This document shows, one piece after another, positions 34,450 through 46,500 of a stretch of DNA of 64,000 nt (position 1 is the stretch's first letter; each line of letters starts with the position of its first letter). The notes under the pieces are model-generated. The model searched no databases. It was given only the letters and a program-made list of their open reading frames with translations, and was not told the origin of the DNA. This DNA comes from Oxytricha trifallax (lineage: Eukaryota; Ciliophora; Spirotrichea; Sporadotrichida; Oxytrichidae): the NCBI GenBank assembly GCA_000711775.1, contig ARYC01000375.1, forward strand, positions 1 through 64,000, read 5' to 3'. Both the position numbers and the translations under genes were made by a program.

Positions 34450-37024
34450 TCATTAAAAAACTTCAATATTATTAATAAAGACATGTATAAAAATGGGGTA
34501 AAATAGGGAAGTTTTTTAAATTACTTTTGCCTATTTTACCCTTAAACTTATCTTTAAAAATTATTAAATGTGTAATATTATTAATAAAACTTATTTTAGG
34601 CTTTTCTAGATATAGTTGATCATTTATCTTTAAAATATGTTTCGCTAATTTTTATAAATTTAATAAATTGAGTACATTTATCCATTCTTAATCATGAAGA
34701 GATACCTAATAATAATATCATCCTCATCAGGCACTACTGCAATAGCATAGGTTGGTGCTTTATCATACTCTTTCTTCTTAATGATCTCACACACTGCAAT
34801 TATGAAGTACTGTCCTATCCATTGGTTGGCATGTTGCCAAAATTTATTGCCTTAGCTGTAGCGAGCTGTGTAGCCATAAGAAGTAGAAAAATTAGATGAG
34901 GCATAAATACCAGCTCCATATGCTGCTCCTGCTGTCATTAAAGTTGTGTTGCTCACATTTCTCAAACCATTCAATAAATTTAAAAGAAGTTATCAAAATA
35001 AACTTTTATAAAAGAATGATACTGATTCCTGAGAATAGAATACCAGTTCTCAGTGGAACTACCGTGCCAGCAAAACACAGAACCATGCTGCTTCTTTCTT
35101 TGTCTGAAAATCCTCTCCTTAGCTTGGTCCTGAGGGATAATCAAGTACTGCTCAAAAGTAGAGCTAAGATCTTGACCATTATTTACATTGTTCACAACAC
35201 CAGGAGATAAATCTATGTTGGTATTAATAAAAATAATAAAAGATAAAAAACAATCTTGATGCTTGATTTAACTCTATTTTAGTTGATAATTAAAGTCATT
35301 AAAAATTTATCATATCACTATTATATAATAATATTATCAAATTTTAGTTTTACCTGTTTACCTATGAAAACTAAAACTATAAATTATGATAAAATTAAAA
35401 AAATTATATATTTGTTAACAGTCTTCAGTGTTAAACACATGAGGACAAAGAAAATGATAAACATGTCAGTAAGCTCGAAGACAATACCGTGAACCAAAGT
35501 TAATCGAATAGTAGTTCCAGCCATTATCACATTTACGATACTAAAACTTTTATTGATACAAAAATTATACTTTCTCTATTCACATGAAATTCTCTAATCT
35601 TAAATTAAATTAGAGTAGAAATGGAATCACCACTATATAATTTAATATTTATCATTTAAGAAGTCAAGATTCAATGCAAAATTATCTTCTAATAAATTCT
35701 TTCAAATCAATGTATAGTCTGAAAGATAGTGCTAACATCCTCCTACTTATTTAAATAGATGTTTTATGTTTTTTTCTCTAACCTAAAAATCTTACAACAT
35801 ACTCATATAATCCCTCGTTAATAGCATAGGGGATAAGAAAGAGTAATTAATTATTGGCTGTTTATTATTAAATGAAATTTGGCACTATCTATCTTTAACA
35901 CTTATCTTTTAATAAAGAAATCTCAAGATTTAAAAATCACTAAGAGTCTCTATTCAATTATTTTTTATTTAAAAATTAATAGACTTTATTTAAATAATAG
36001 CTTCAGTTAGTTTTACAAATGTGGATCTATTAGTTGCTAAAATATAGCTGAGCATCTTATAAGATTATCGAGCTTGTGTCTCATTCTTGTAAATGGTGTT
36101 GAGTTTGCATATCAAATCAGCTTCACTGTTAACATCTTTCATTAGTGTCATGTATGGAGGAATCTTTTGAAAGATTTCCAACATTTTGGCCAAATCCTTA
36201 TTCTTCTCGTTGACCATGTGATCTTTGTTGACCTAGTTTCCTTCTATTCTGGCTTTCTAGATAACATCTAAGTTACCTCTCTTAGTTCTGAGTTCATTTG
36301 AGATCAAGAAGAAAGTTGGGAATGGCTCGAACACTGATCCTGCTCTGGTTGAGAAAAGGGCTTTAGCGGCAAGGGAAATATTCAAGAATGCTTCATGCTG
36401 GTTATATTTGAGTTCTGGGAAGATAGTTCCACCAAAGTTCTCTTCGAAGCTATAAGGAATATTAATCTATAGGCATCATATGTTTTAGATAGCAAAGCAT
36501 ATACAGTGAATATTACTAATTAAAATTTGATTATAATTAACTATAGTGTTTAGCTTAAATATGGAATTAAAACCCTTAAAAACTTTGTGGTTGTTTATTT
36601 ACAATTCAAATATTGCTTAAAATAAATAACAAGTGTAAGAATATTTTACCCTGATATTTAATATAGCAATAATATTTGATGATTTATTGAGCTATTCGAA
36701 CTACTTAAAGTCTTCATCTTCACTGAAAAGTGAATCGTAACCCTCCATTTCTTCCCCATAGTCATCTAGCTCTGTTAAAAATGGATCAATGACTGAGTAT
36801 ATGGTCATTCCTCTATTTATCGGTTACTTATTTGTGATTTATTTGGTGAACTGTACCATTCTATTGGTAAAAGAGTGTGTTCCAGCATCCTCAGAAACAT
36901 TCTCACTGGCATCCTAGCATTCTATTCTGAAACCCTAAGGTTTAGGGGTTCTTCTAGTCAGAGCTTAATCTTCTGGGCCAGAACCCCTTGTGAAAGAGCG
37001 CATTAATTTATTCATAGAAGACAT
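34450..37024 (-). CDS. PARP6/8/16-type mono-ADP-ribosyltransferase
   Basis: ATG 37024 (MSSMNKLMRSFTRGSG). After an acidic N-terminus (LDDYGEEMEGYDSLFSEDED) comes SYKMLSYILATNRSTFVKL, matching the pre-catalytic PARP6/8 motif, then the catalytic domain: VFCWHGSSTENWYSILRNGL (NAD-binding His), AGAAYGAGIYAS (Tyr) and YFIIAVCEIIKKKEYDKAP. The catalytic Glu of PARP1 seems absent (IIIRYLFMI), as in mono-ADP-ribosylating members. Three IESs are needed: 36464-36676, 35239-35999 and 34973-35028; each excision joins conserved sequence in frame (NKSSNIPYSFEENFGG; LTEAIIFINTNIDLSP; ILRNGLRNVSN). Homology ends near 34690; the frame stays open to TGA 34450-34452, so the true stop is uncertain. Confidence 0.85.
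34496..34541. repeat. 12-bp-stem inverted repeat
   Basis: GGGTAAAATAGG at 34496-34507 and its exact complement CCTATTTTACCC at 34530-34541, separated by 22 bp. It lies in the apparent 3' extension of the PARP-like gene, just past the end of recognisable homology; it could be a processing or 3'-end signal, or a tiny foldback. Confidence 0.5.
34973..35028. other. 56-bp IES (pointer GAAT on minus strand)
   Basis: ATTC at 34969-34972 and 35025-35028 (plus strand). It splits the invariant WYSILRNGL motif of the PARP domain; excision restores it exactly. Confidence 0.85.
35239..35999. other. 761-bp IES (pointer TATTATTT on minus strand)
   Basis: AAATAATA at 35231-35238 and 35992-35999 (plus strand). 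Removal joins VKLTEAIIFINTNIDL in frame in the PARP-like gene. It contains an ORF (35315-35524 minus) and an inverted repeat TTTTAGTTTT/AAAACTAAAA at 35342-35376. Confidence 0.85.
35315..35524 (-). CDS. Small hydrophobic ORF inside the 761-bp IES
   Basis: 69 codons, MAGTTIRLTLVHGIVFELTD then two hydrophobic segments (MFIIFFVLMCLTL and IIFLILSQFIVLVFIG) before TGA. The N-terminal part is less AT-driven than its surroundings and looks like real coding sequence, perhaps the first segment of another gene embedded in the IES; the second half is plain AT-rich and may be chance. Function unknown. Confidence 0.35.
36464..36676. other. 213-bp IES (pointer AATATT)
   Basis: AATATT (palindromic) at 36458-36463 and 36671-36676. 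Removal joins the acidic N-terminus to IPYSFEENFGGTIFPE of the PARP-like gene. Confidence 0.75.
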
Positions 37025-37149
37025 CCTGCGCAATATTATTACTAAAAATATAAGATTTTACTGCAATATTAAAATTAAATTAAAATGTTAAAGATGTGAT
37101 ATAATTTTAGAATACCTTTATTATGAAAATTGGCTAAAAAATAATAATT

Positions 37150-40100
37150 TCATGATTTTATGCAAATTTATAATAAAACCTAATTACTTTAATTTGAATT
37201 TTAAAACTTTATACTTAAAATCATTTAAATTTATGAGATTTTTACTATTCCATGTGCTATGTTTTCAGTTGCAGCTTTTAATGTAAAAAGCGCTTGTCCA
37301 AGTTTACTATTCTGTACTTACACACTAGTGAATTCTTCAATTAGCTTTATCTATCCTGGTAAGTCTTTTACTTCACTCTTTATTATACTGTATGTGACTA
37401 TTGAAACTAGTTGGTCTGCATCAATCATAAGCTTATCAGATGGTATGCATAGACCTTTCCAGAATTCATCAATGCACTAAGAAATGAAAGACTTTGCTTG
37501 ATCAATAATGTTTGCCTTTTTCAAAGGGTTTTCATAATCTTGCACTTCCCGGATTTTTTAGATTGCTTTTTAATATGGTAATCCCTATAGTCTTTATTGA
37601 ATTTCTTCTACACTTGGAACTTATTTAGAAGTGTTGTGAAGTAAATGCTTGATTTCTTCATTTATGTTTTATAAAATTGAGTCAGTTCCTTTTCTCTCCC
37701 GATAACTGCTGTTAATGGCATAATTTGGCTAAGAATGACTTTTATTGGAATTATTTGAATCAGAAGAAGTCTTAGATCTTGTTGAATGCAAATCTTAAAC
37801 ATTTGGTTTATTAAAATAATGATCCTCATCGTTGATATTGCAGTCATTCTCATCTTGAATATCTTCGAAATCTGTGTTGATTGAATAAACTCTTTCGGGG
37901 TAAGTTTTTCGTTATGCTAATTTCTGTTGTATATCTCTGATCTGGCTCTATTCATTCAACAGAAAATATTTGCTGATGTCAAGGTCTTAAGTGCTAATTT
38001 GACTTTTATTTAACCTGCGTAATTAGGCTCTAAATCTCTTCTCTAAATTCATGGTCTCATATCTACATATAGACAAAGCTATTTTGTAAACATTTCCAGA
38101 GAGAATACGCTTGGTTATTTTAGCCATAAACTCTTCCTACAATAAGTCCTTCATTTATTAGTCTAAATCTAGAGAGACTATGTAAAATCTCAAAACAGCA
38201 AACAGCATAATTGCAATAAATTTCTTGACGTCACCAAGTACTTTATCACTTAAATTTACATCTACTGAGTCTTTCTAGGACTCAGAGGAAAGTATTTCCC
38301 ACTGATCTTATCTAAGCTTTACAGTTGCTCTTTCAATTTTCTATTGCAATTCTTAAACTGAAGTTATCCTTTAACCATTCTAGTTTTTTAAGACAAACTT
38401 CTTGTACTACCTAGTGTATGACTAATGAAAAACTTAGTTCAAAATTTTAAAAGGATGATCATCTTAGTCAAGTTGTCTCTTAATTTCCTTCAATAGTCAT
38501 TTCAGATATCGTGGCTATAAACTCTAACTGTTCATTAAATTTGTGGAAGTATTTAGATAATCTTGTGAATTTGATTATGACTACTCTGTATATGAATTGT
38601 TAAGGGTGTGATCTTTTTTTAATAATGGGCTGTTCTATTTCATATTTGACGTTTTAGATTAGCTTTTTTAGGTAACTTTAAGAAGTCTGAGCTCTTCCGA
38701 AGACTGTTACTAATGTAAAGTTTTATACAAAGTACTAATTTATTGTTGGTATTTTATGCAAGCACTCTGATTAACTTTCTCGTAGAGAGTGCTATAAATT
38801 AGGTTTAAAACTCAATTGAAGTAAGAAAAGGAGTTTTAACAAACAAATACTTACTCTAGAAGAATTGCAGTCCATTTAGAGTCTTTTGTCATATTATGAA
38901 AAGACTACTCCAGGAAATAGTACCATTCTTTTTACTATATCTTTGATACCTGTTCCAACCGAGACCCCCTCCACCCCCCTCCAGCCTAAAACGAGACCCC
39001 CCTCCCACCTTAACTAGACCCCCCTCCCACCCCAACAACATCCCTATTCATATGAAAATTTTTATTCTCGATGTTTATACCATTTTCCTTCATGACATCT
39101 TGATCTCATAATATTTTTTATACATAAAATATATCATTATTTTAAAAATATTTTTTCAACAAATCAAATGCTATTCTTAATTAAATTTCTTATTTTAACA
39201 ACTTCCACTTCGTCCGCCAACTTTTTTATTTAAATACTCCCATAATAAATTGATTAAAAATATATTTCCATTTGATTCGATAATAATAAAATAAAATTTA
39301 TGAGCCAACAAACTCATATAACTTTATATAATCTGTATTCGAAATACGATTAATTTTTCTAATGTATTTTTCCAATTTTCTATAATAATTATTGTAGAAA
39401 TACATTTGAATTAAAAAAATATTTTAATTAAAATAAATATAATTCAAAATCTTGGCAGTTAAAGTTGCCAATTTAAACGATCTTGGGCTCATTCGATAGA
39501 GAATTCAAAATTAGCTGGACTTTACAATTAGCGGTACTATTTTATCGCATCACTGGAGCGAGATAACTTGAGCTTAATTAAACACATCTAAATTCATTTA
39601 ATTATCTCTCACATTAAACTCAAGTTATATTCGCTCCAGGGATGCCGATAAAATAGTACCGCTAATGGTAAAGTCGAGCTAATTTTGAATTCTTCTATCG
39701 AATGAGCCCAAGATCGTTTAAATTAGCAACTTTAACTGCCACGATTTTGAATTATAGTTATTTTAATTATAAATAATATTTTTTAATTCAAATGTATTTC
39801 TACAATAATTATTATAGAAAATTGGAAAAATCCATTAGAAAAATTAATCGTATTTCGAATACTGATTAAATAATGTTGTATGAGTTTGTTGGCTCATAAA
39901 TTTTATTTTATTATTATCGAATCAAATGGAAATATATTTTTAATCAATTTATTATGGGAGTATCTAAATAAAAAAGTTGGCGGACGTAGTGAAAGTTGTA
40001 AAATAAGAAATTTAATTAAGAGTAGCATTTGATTTGTTGAAAAAATATTTTTAAAAAATGATATATTTTATGTATAAAAAATATTATGAGATCAAGATGT

Positions 40101-40316
40101 CATGAAGGAAAATGGTATAAACATCGAGAATAAAAATTTTCATATGAATAGGGATGTTGTTGGGGTGGGAGGGGGGTCTAGTTAAGGTGGGAGGGGTGTC
40201 TCGTTTTAGCCGGTGGGAGGGGGGGGGGTCTCGGTCTGAACAGATACCCTTCTTGATATGCCAAGGCCTGATGAACCTCCACTTGATGAGCAAACATTTC
40301 TTGACATGCAAAACAT
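37150..40316 (-). CDS. VPS9-domain protein B, interrupted by a foldback element
   Basis: N-terminal segment (ATG 40316) MFCMSRNVCSSSGGSSGLGI; after removal of the 1,292-bp foldback element at GATACC it reads RRVSKIQQKEWYYFLEQSFH in frame. A GT...AG intron (about 38806-38868) leads to TLYEKVNQSACIKYQQQ. A 12-bp IES (38493-38504) removes an in-frame TGA. The C-terminus is a VPS9 domain: ENPLKKANIIDQAKSFISQC ... IDADQLVSIVTYSIIKSEV ... GQIKLIEEFTS, as in Rab5-family guanine-nucleotide exchange factors of early endosomes. The frame ends at TGA 37150-37152; homology ends at about 37240. Its neighbour on the same strand is a paralogue. Confidence 0.7.
38493..38504. other. 12-bp IES (pointer TGAA on minus strand)
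   Basis: TTCA at 38489-38492 and 38501-38504 (plus strand). The insert contains TGA in the VPS9 gene's frame; excision gives PRYLKEIKRQLDQDDHP. Confidence 0.6.
38951..40242. mobile_element. 1,292-bp foldback (long inverted repeat) element
   Basis: Two arms of about 600 bp are near-perfect inverted copies around a short centre at about 39580-39612. Ends are TGTTC...GAACA, followed inward by a C-rich zone with about 25-bp subrepeats (GACCCCCCTCCCACC motif). The element is flanked by a 6-bp direct repeat GATACC (38945-38950 and 40243-40248). No protein-coding gene is seen in it. It sits inside the VPS9 B gene, whose frame is restored by removing it with one GATACC. It is thus a non-autonomous foldback/MITE-like transposon acting as an IES; superfamily not recognised. 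Confidence 0.9.
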
Positions 40317-40747
40317 GCCAGTATTTAAATGATAGAATTTACCAATAAATATTTTGATAAATACAGAATATCTTGAAGAATACTTGACTTTGATCTTTCC
40401 TTTTAGATTTATTAAATTGTAGGTGTAGATGAATCAACTTATTAAGTACTTGGATCTTGAGATTGTTAACAACCCATTCTATTTATTTATTTAATTTTAA
40501 TCAAATATTATATTTAATTACAAGTCTGATTATCATAAATATACGTTTTTCATCTCTGGTGAAATGGATCAATTTAAATTTCTGATTCTTATTAAAAATA
40601 TTTTATTCATTCAATATTAAAACTTACTCAATAATTAAGAAAACCATTCTTTGTCTTGGTTTCATTTACATTACTCTTTAATATATTATCATAGGGATTG
40701 TTATTAAAAAAAGAAGTAATAAATTGTCTATACATTAATTGAGTTTC
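40317..40747. other. Spacer upstream of VPS9 B
   Basis: AT-rich. Minus-strand frames upstream of the chosen ATG are open for some distance (for example HLHLQFNKSKRKDQ near 40400), so an earlier exon or segment is possible but no join is clear. Confidence 0.35.
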
Positions 40748-43151
40748 TCAATTTTTAATTACAATACTAAAGATGCGACTTGATTTGTGAGGTTATACAA
40801 AGGTTTTATTATCGATATAGCTATTTTTCTCTAAAAAGCTACCTCCCTCAACTGAGAATGGATCGTATCTATCATTTTCCTCTTGAAATTTAATCTTATC
40901 ATACCTTACTGTTTCCTCTTCTTCTTTGATGAGCACATTCGCTTTGAGTAGATAGCTTTTATCATAAAGTTTACTCTTATCTAATGAACTGATCCATTTG
41001 ACTGTGCTATATACCTGCATATAAGTGTTGCTAATTGTGAAGTTTTGCTCTGAATTTTAGATGTCCTCACTTGTGAACTCTTTTATGAATTTGAGCTAAG
41101 TAAGCAAATCTGGGACTTGGGCTTTGCTTATAATAAAGAGCATAAGCGAAATGTACTCTTCTCGATTTATCTACAAGTTACTCCCATTTTTAATAGAGTC
41201 CTTCCAAAATTCCTAGACTTCAGAAGGAATGAAAGTTTGTAGAAATTCTTAAAGCTAAAAGAGCTTCTTTAATGGAGAACATGGCTTAATTAGGATAGTT
41301 CTGAATCTTTCAACAGACTTCTTGTAAGGCCTTACTCTTGATTTTTACAGTATAATTTATTAAAGATTAGTAGGCAGCTAGTTTATGTGCTCCATATTAC
41401 TTTTTAGATATTCCTTAAATTCTATGTTTTCGAATTCCTCGAGTTCTATGTTTTACACTGTTGGATTTTAAAGCAAATCTCTATCTGTTTCAATTATGAC
41501 ACCTGATAGTTTTGAAAGTTCCTCAACAAGGACTATTGGATCATTATAATTCCAAAATATTTTTATAACGAGTTTGATTTGCTTTTTATATTTCATCAGA
41601 GATTTATCACAAGTAATTCAAAATAAAGTAATTTATAACAGTTTATTAAAAAATTGATTCATAAAATGTAAAATTGTATTCTTATAATTGAATATTATTC
41701 AATACCATTTTTCTTTTTCTATAATAAAGTTAAACTGCAATGATCTAGGTTGGTAATTGATAACATCTTAACATACATGAAATTTATGAATTTTATCAAG
41801 ATAAAAAATTAAAATATAACTTAAATAATGAATTAAGAGTTAATAATTTGACTTTCATAAATTAAGTTCACTAAATAAAATGGAGTGCAAAAAAAGGTAA
41901 AAGAACCAGCTCTTTGCTAACTTCTTTAAGTGAAATCAAGATACAATGCCATTTCATAAACGCTTTTGCATTATCTCCAAAATAACGATATTTTTAAATA
42001 AAATTTATTGCTTCATGAAAATAAATAAAAATAAGTTTAGCTCCATATAAATATATTCAAGATATTTAATTATGAAATCAAGGTTTTTATTGAGACATAA
42101 ATATGGATTAATTCCAAAGTCTTAAGTTTTAGCATTGATACTTTTAAGTATCTAATATTTCTAGCGCATGTCTTTATCTGAATCAAAGTTATCTATCCTC
42201 ATCAAGAATACTAAGATGTTATATATCTCATTGCAAAACATGGTATCAATTAAAATTCTGTATATGTCTTCGTTCAATTAGTCCATATCATTTGCCTTAA
42301 CTCCTTCATAATAAATCCTCATAGTTAGAATGTACAGTACTTAATGAAATGCTTTTACTTCATCAAGTGCTTAATTAGCAACAGTGATTTCTTTCTTTCG
42401 TTAAAGTTCTTCTTCAATTTTTCTATCCTCTTCCTTTGAGATTTTTTCAGCCATTTTGAAGACATACTGCGACTGCAAACCTACAGTTTGCTTTATTATA
42501 TTCTCTAAAAGCTGTTCATTTTCAGGGATCATTTTTTTATTGACGAATTTATGATAGTTCTTTATGAATCCTTTCTAGAATTCATGGTTTAACATTTGAA
42601 CTGGATGACTCTTTTATTGAACTTATGATTCAATTTCATCGAATATGGTTTACTAAATGTCAGTCAACTTAGAATGAATCATGTTAGATTTTTTGAGTTT
42701 CTCCTCATATTCCTCGTCCTCACTCTTTCGGATTTTTATGCCGAATTCTTATTTAGTTTAATAAATTATTGCTGATTTCTACTTGAACTCATTCTGAATA
42801 TGCTTGATCTTCTCAGTCGCTGCCATGACCACTTTGATTGACTTTCTTAAAAGTAAATTGATAAATTTAATCTTACTTGATAAGTGAAGAGACCCAAGGC
42901 ACCTCACTAATGATTGGTGGAATTACTTAGTCAAAGATTATAGTGAACTTATCATGCTAAATGAATGAAATAGACGATTCATCAGGGTTTTATACACTTC
43001 GTCTTTGTTGTTTCTTAGAGGTACCCGCTGAAAAGCAACAAAAGTGGCCTTTATTTTCTACATAAGTCTTGGATCTTCTTTGTTTCTCACTAGTCTCAAG
43101 TAGCTAAGCAGGGAGTAGTAGCTTAGACTAAGATTCTTCGTAATCTTCCAT
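40748..43151 (-). CDS. VPS9-domain protein A (Rab5-type GEF)
   Basis: MEDYEESQSKLLLPAQL; a 31-nt intron (GTAAGATT...TTTTAAG, about 42850-42880) joins KSIKVVMAATEKIKHIQ. Then come a helical region, VLYILTMRIYYEGVKANDMD and EIYNILVFLMRIDNFDSD, and the VPS9 core CSPLKKLFQLQEFLQTF ... NREEYISLMLFIISKAQVPD ... QLKFIKEFTSED. Ends at TGA 40748-40750. A 74-bp IES (41994-42067, pointer AAATATC) is frame-restoring. A further insert between about 41600 and 41890 is needed before IKLVIKIFWNYNDPIV, its boundaries not settled. Organisation matches VPS9 B next door; the two are an ancient tandem pair. Confidence 0.75.
41994..42067. other. 74-bp IES (pointer AAATATC on minus strand)
   Basis: GATATTT at 41987-41993 and 42061-42067 (plus strand). 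Excision joins LDFIIKYRYFGDNAKAF in frame. Confidence 0.75.
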
Positions 43152-43560
43152 TAAATATTATAATATTAATGAATCAAAACTAATTTAGAAATTATATACA
43201 TAATGTAGCTATTTATTTTTAAAAATATTGCTTAAAATGTTATCTCTTCTTTGCTGAGGGGAAACAAATTTTAAAATCAAATTTTTCATCTATTTATTTT
43301 ATATAATTTGTATCATTTATAATAATCATACTTCAATATTTAATATAAATTTTAATTTTTTAAATAAATATTTTGTGTTGTTATTAACTCCTAAAAAATT
43401 CCCAAAATTCTATATTTTTTTAATCTAAATTATTCGAATTTCAAGCTATATTATTTAAGATAGTGATAGTATGATAAATCATATAATGCTCAAAATTATA
43501 ATTAAACTTATCAATTTTAATTTGGCTATTAACCTTATATGTATTAGATATAATAGTTCA
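43152..43560. other. AT-rich intergenic
   Basis: Spacer of about 400 bp with long T runs; nothing recognised. Confidence 0.45.
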
Positions 43561-46500
43561 TCACATTCTCCTAATTGGCCTGATAGGACTAACTATATTT
43601 GATTCCTCTGGTTTTCTAGTAGTACTTCCCTCTTTCTTCTTGAACATGCCAAATATGCCTTTCTTGACATTCTTCTTAACTTCCTCTTCTTCAGTGCCGC
43701 TGGCATGACTAACACTCCCTGATCTTGGGCCACCTCTCTTGCGTTTATCATTTATCTCCAAAATTTAGTTATCGGAGAATTCCATCATTTCGAAAACTAT
43801 GTCCAACAGTATCTCATTGTTTTTGTCAGTTAATGGACAGTTCTTAAGGAATTGGATTAAAGTTCCCTTGATGTTATCAAACATCGCCTTCTCTCCTTGG
43901 TGAATACTGTTTTATTAACTTCTCTGTAATTCATTCTGCAAAGTTTAATTCTTCTACTGGAATTCCTCAACTTGTTATTCTAGTAGTTTGATTTTGATGT
44001 CTTGCTGAGTTCTTGACTTTCTTTCTTCATCGTTAATTCCCTCTATTACTCCATAGATTGATGATTGGTCGAACATATTGTTTTCATCATGCTCATTGTT
44101 AGATCTGTTCTACAAATTATCAGCTACTTAAATACCCTAGAAGAAATCACCCTCTTCTACTAAATCATCTTCTTCCTACATTGTATTTTACTTATCCATT
44201 TTATTGGAGGATGATCTTAGTTTCTTGGTCTGAGAAATAAGTTACTACTTGAGTGATTCATTGTCTTCCATAAGTTTTATGAGTTTCCTGTTTGCACTGT
44301 CTGAATCTGAAATTTATGAGAGTCCCTTTACTATTTCATTTAGCTCTATGGCTCTTGATCTCAGATGATTTTCTAGAATCTTATGATCTTACTCTTTAAG
44401 CTTATGTTCAATGATTTCTTTTGAGAGAGATCCAACCTCATCCTCCAATTAAAGTGTTTACAGGTTGCTCTTAGCATCAATCTATATTCCTTAAGTAATC
44501 TTAGCCTTGATCTGAGTAAGATCGTTCTATAGTTTTGATCTCTCAGTCCTGAGTTAAACAAGCTTATCTTATAGTTTGTCTAAGATCTTTTATTAGGTTT
44601 CATCAATGTGAATAAAAGTGCTATCAAGATCTTACTCATCAGAAGGCAGATACTACTTGAGGTAATTAATAGCAGTTTCATTTAACTTTGAATCATCGAT
44701 TACGTAGCATTCACTGTTGCTTATTACTTAAACAACCAATAAGCGCTTCTTCCCAAAGTTAAAAGCCTTAATTAACTTAATATTGTTGTTTAAAGTAGTC
44801 TCAAATTATTGAGTTGTTTTCATCTCTGATAGTTTGGCTCTTAGAATATTTTCTTAAGTATAGGTATTTTGAATGTCTTTAATTCTCTTGGCAAAAGTAT
44901 TACTTAACTGATCAATAACTTAGTCCTTAGCCATAAAGATCTATTTTCTTAATTACATCATTTAAGTCTCTATTTAATCAATACGATCAATAGTGCTTTG
45001 AACCACTTGTTAAGGTATCTATTGAGATTTATTGGCAGTCATTTTTTCAATTTATTGCTTTAGCTATTGTACTTCTTATTGAGCATAATTGTATTTGGTC
45101 ATCCATTCTTTCTTCTCATTCTAATTATTGGATCTGTTTGATTCTAAATTGTCTGAATTTCTTGACTACATTTCAATTAACTACTTCATTGTAGCTTCCA
45201 TTTCTAGGATAACTTTTTACTTCTCTATAATTTTATCTTTGTAAGTTTAAACTTTTTTGGAAGCATTTTCAAGTTTCTTGCGAACATCCAAGTCATTTTA
45301 ATCTTGTTTGTTTAGTGCATTCATTAGTTCAGCTTGCAGTTCAGCCATTTTGATTTGAATTTGGCTCAATTCTTCCCTGTTCAATTATACTTCTTGTCTG
45401 AGTATGCTGTTGTCTTTTTCCAGTTCCTCTATCCTACTTTCTATACGTTTCTGATTCTTTGAGAACTCTCTTTCAAATCTTTCAAAGCATTACTCTAGAT
45501 CTATCTCATCTTCCTCCTTATAAGCAGATTCATCAATATAATCAGGGTCATTTTAATGTTCTAATAAATGTATCAAGTGTTTGAACTTAGCTTTAATCTC
45601 ATGCTTTTCATCATTAAATTCTTCAATAACTTAATTGCACTCTTCAATCAGCTCATTCTTTCCTTTTAATTCCTGGTCCATGTCACTTGCCTATTACTAA
45701 TATTCCTTCATTTTCGCATCGAATTCAGTTCTGAGATTAAGGTTTTAACTCTAGAGGTTTTAGATTTGTTGATGCAAATCTTGCAAGACTTACTAATCTT
45801 CATTCTTTTGGCTTGATTTTTAAGTCTCTCCTATTTTATGCTAATCCAATGCTTTTTAGAGTTCAGTCTTAAGCATTTGAATGATGTTTCTATTACTTTC
45901 AAGTGTTTGATTATATTTCTCCCTTTCAAGCTCTGTTCTCTCTTCAAAATCTACCTGTAGTTATTCGACTTCTTCTTATTAAGAATTCAATTTTTATTAG
46001 TATTCTTCCATAGCTTACTCCAACTGAGAGATTTAAGACTCAGCTTATTAAACTTTATTTATGAGTTCCTAGTTTTCTCTTTCTTTAAGTTGTAGTTTCT
46101 CAAGGGTTTGATTGAGTTAGCTTTGGAGTTAAGCTTCCAGAGACTCTTTCTGATAATTGTTTTAATTTATGATGTCTTTCAGTTAATCTTAGATTCTCTC
46201 CTTTTCATTCATAAGGCTGTTGACTTACTGGTCTTTCTTTGATATGATGTCATTATGTTGTTTGGTCAGAATATTAAGTTCTTGTTTATTCTTTTCAGAT
46301 AATGATTGTAACTGAGTATCAAGTTCTTGATTTGCTTTTGTAAGTTCATTTTAAAGTTAGTTTGATTGTTCTTCAAGCTCTTAAATTACATGATTTTGCT
46401 GCTCAAATTACAAATCGTATTAATTTATTTATTCGGTAAGCTCATTATTTTACTCTTTTAAGGTTGATTTATATATCAATAGAAACTAAATAAGCAATGT

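Noticed and set aside
38951-40242. Polinton or other virus-like element suggested by long inverted repeats and a 6-bp flanking repeat
   Set aside because: There is no coding content between or within the arms; only a foldback structure is present, so no such family can be claimed.
40084-40348. ORFs crossing the right end of the foldback element
   Set aside because: They mix element sequence (Pro-rich from the C-runs) with VPS9 exon sequence and cannot be real proteins.
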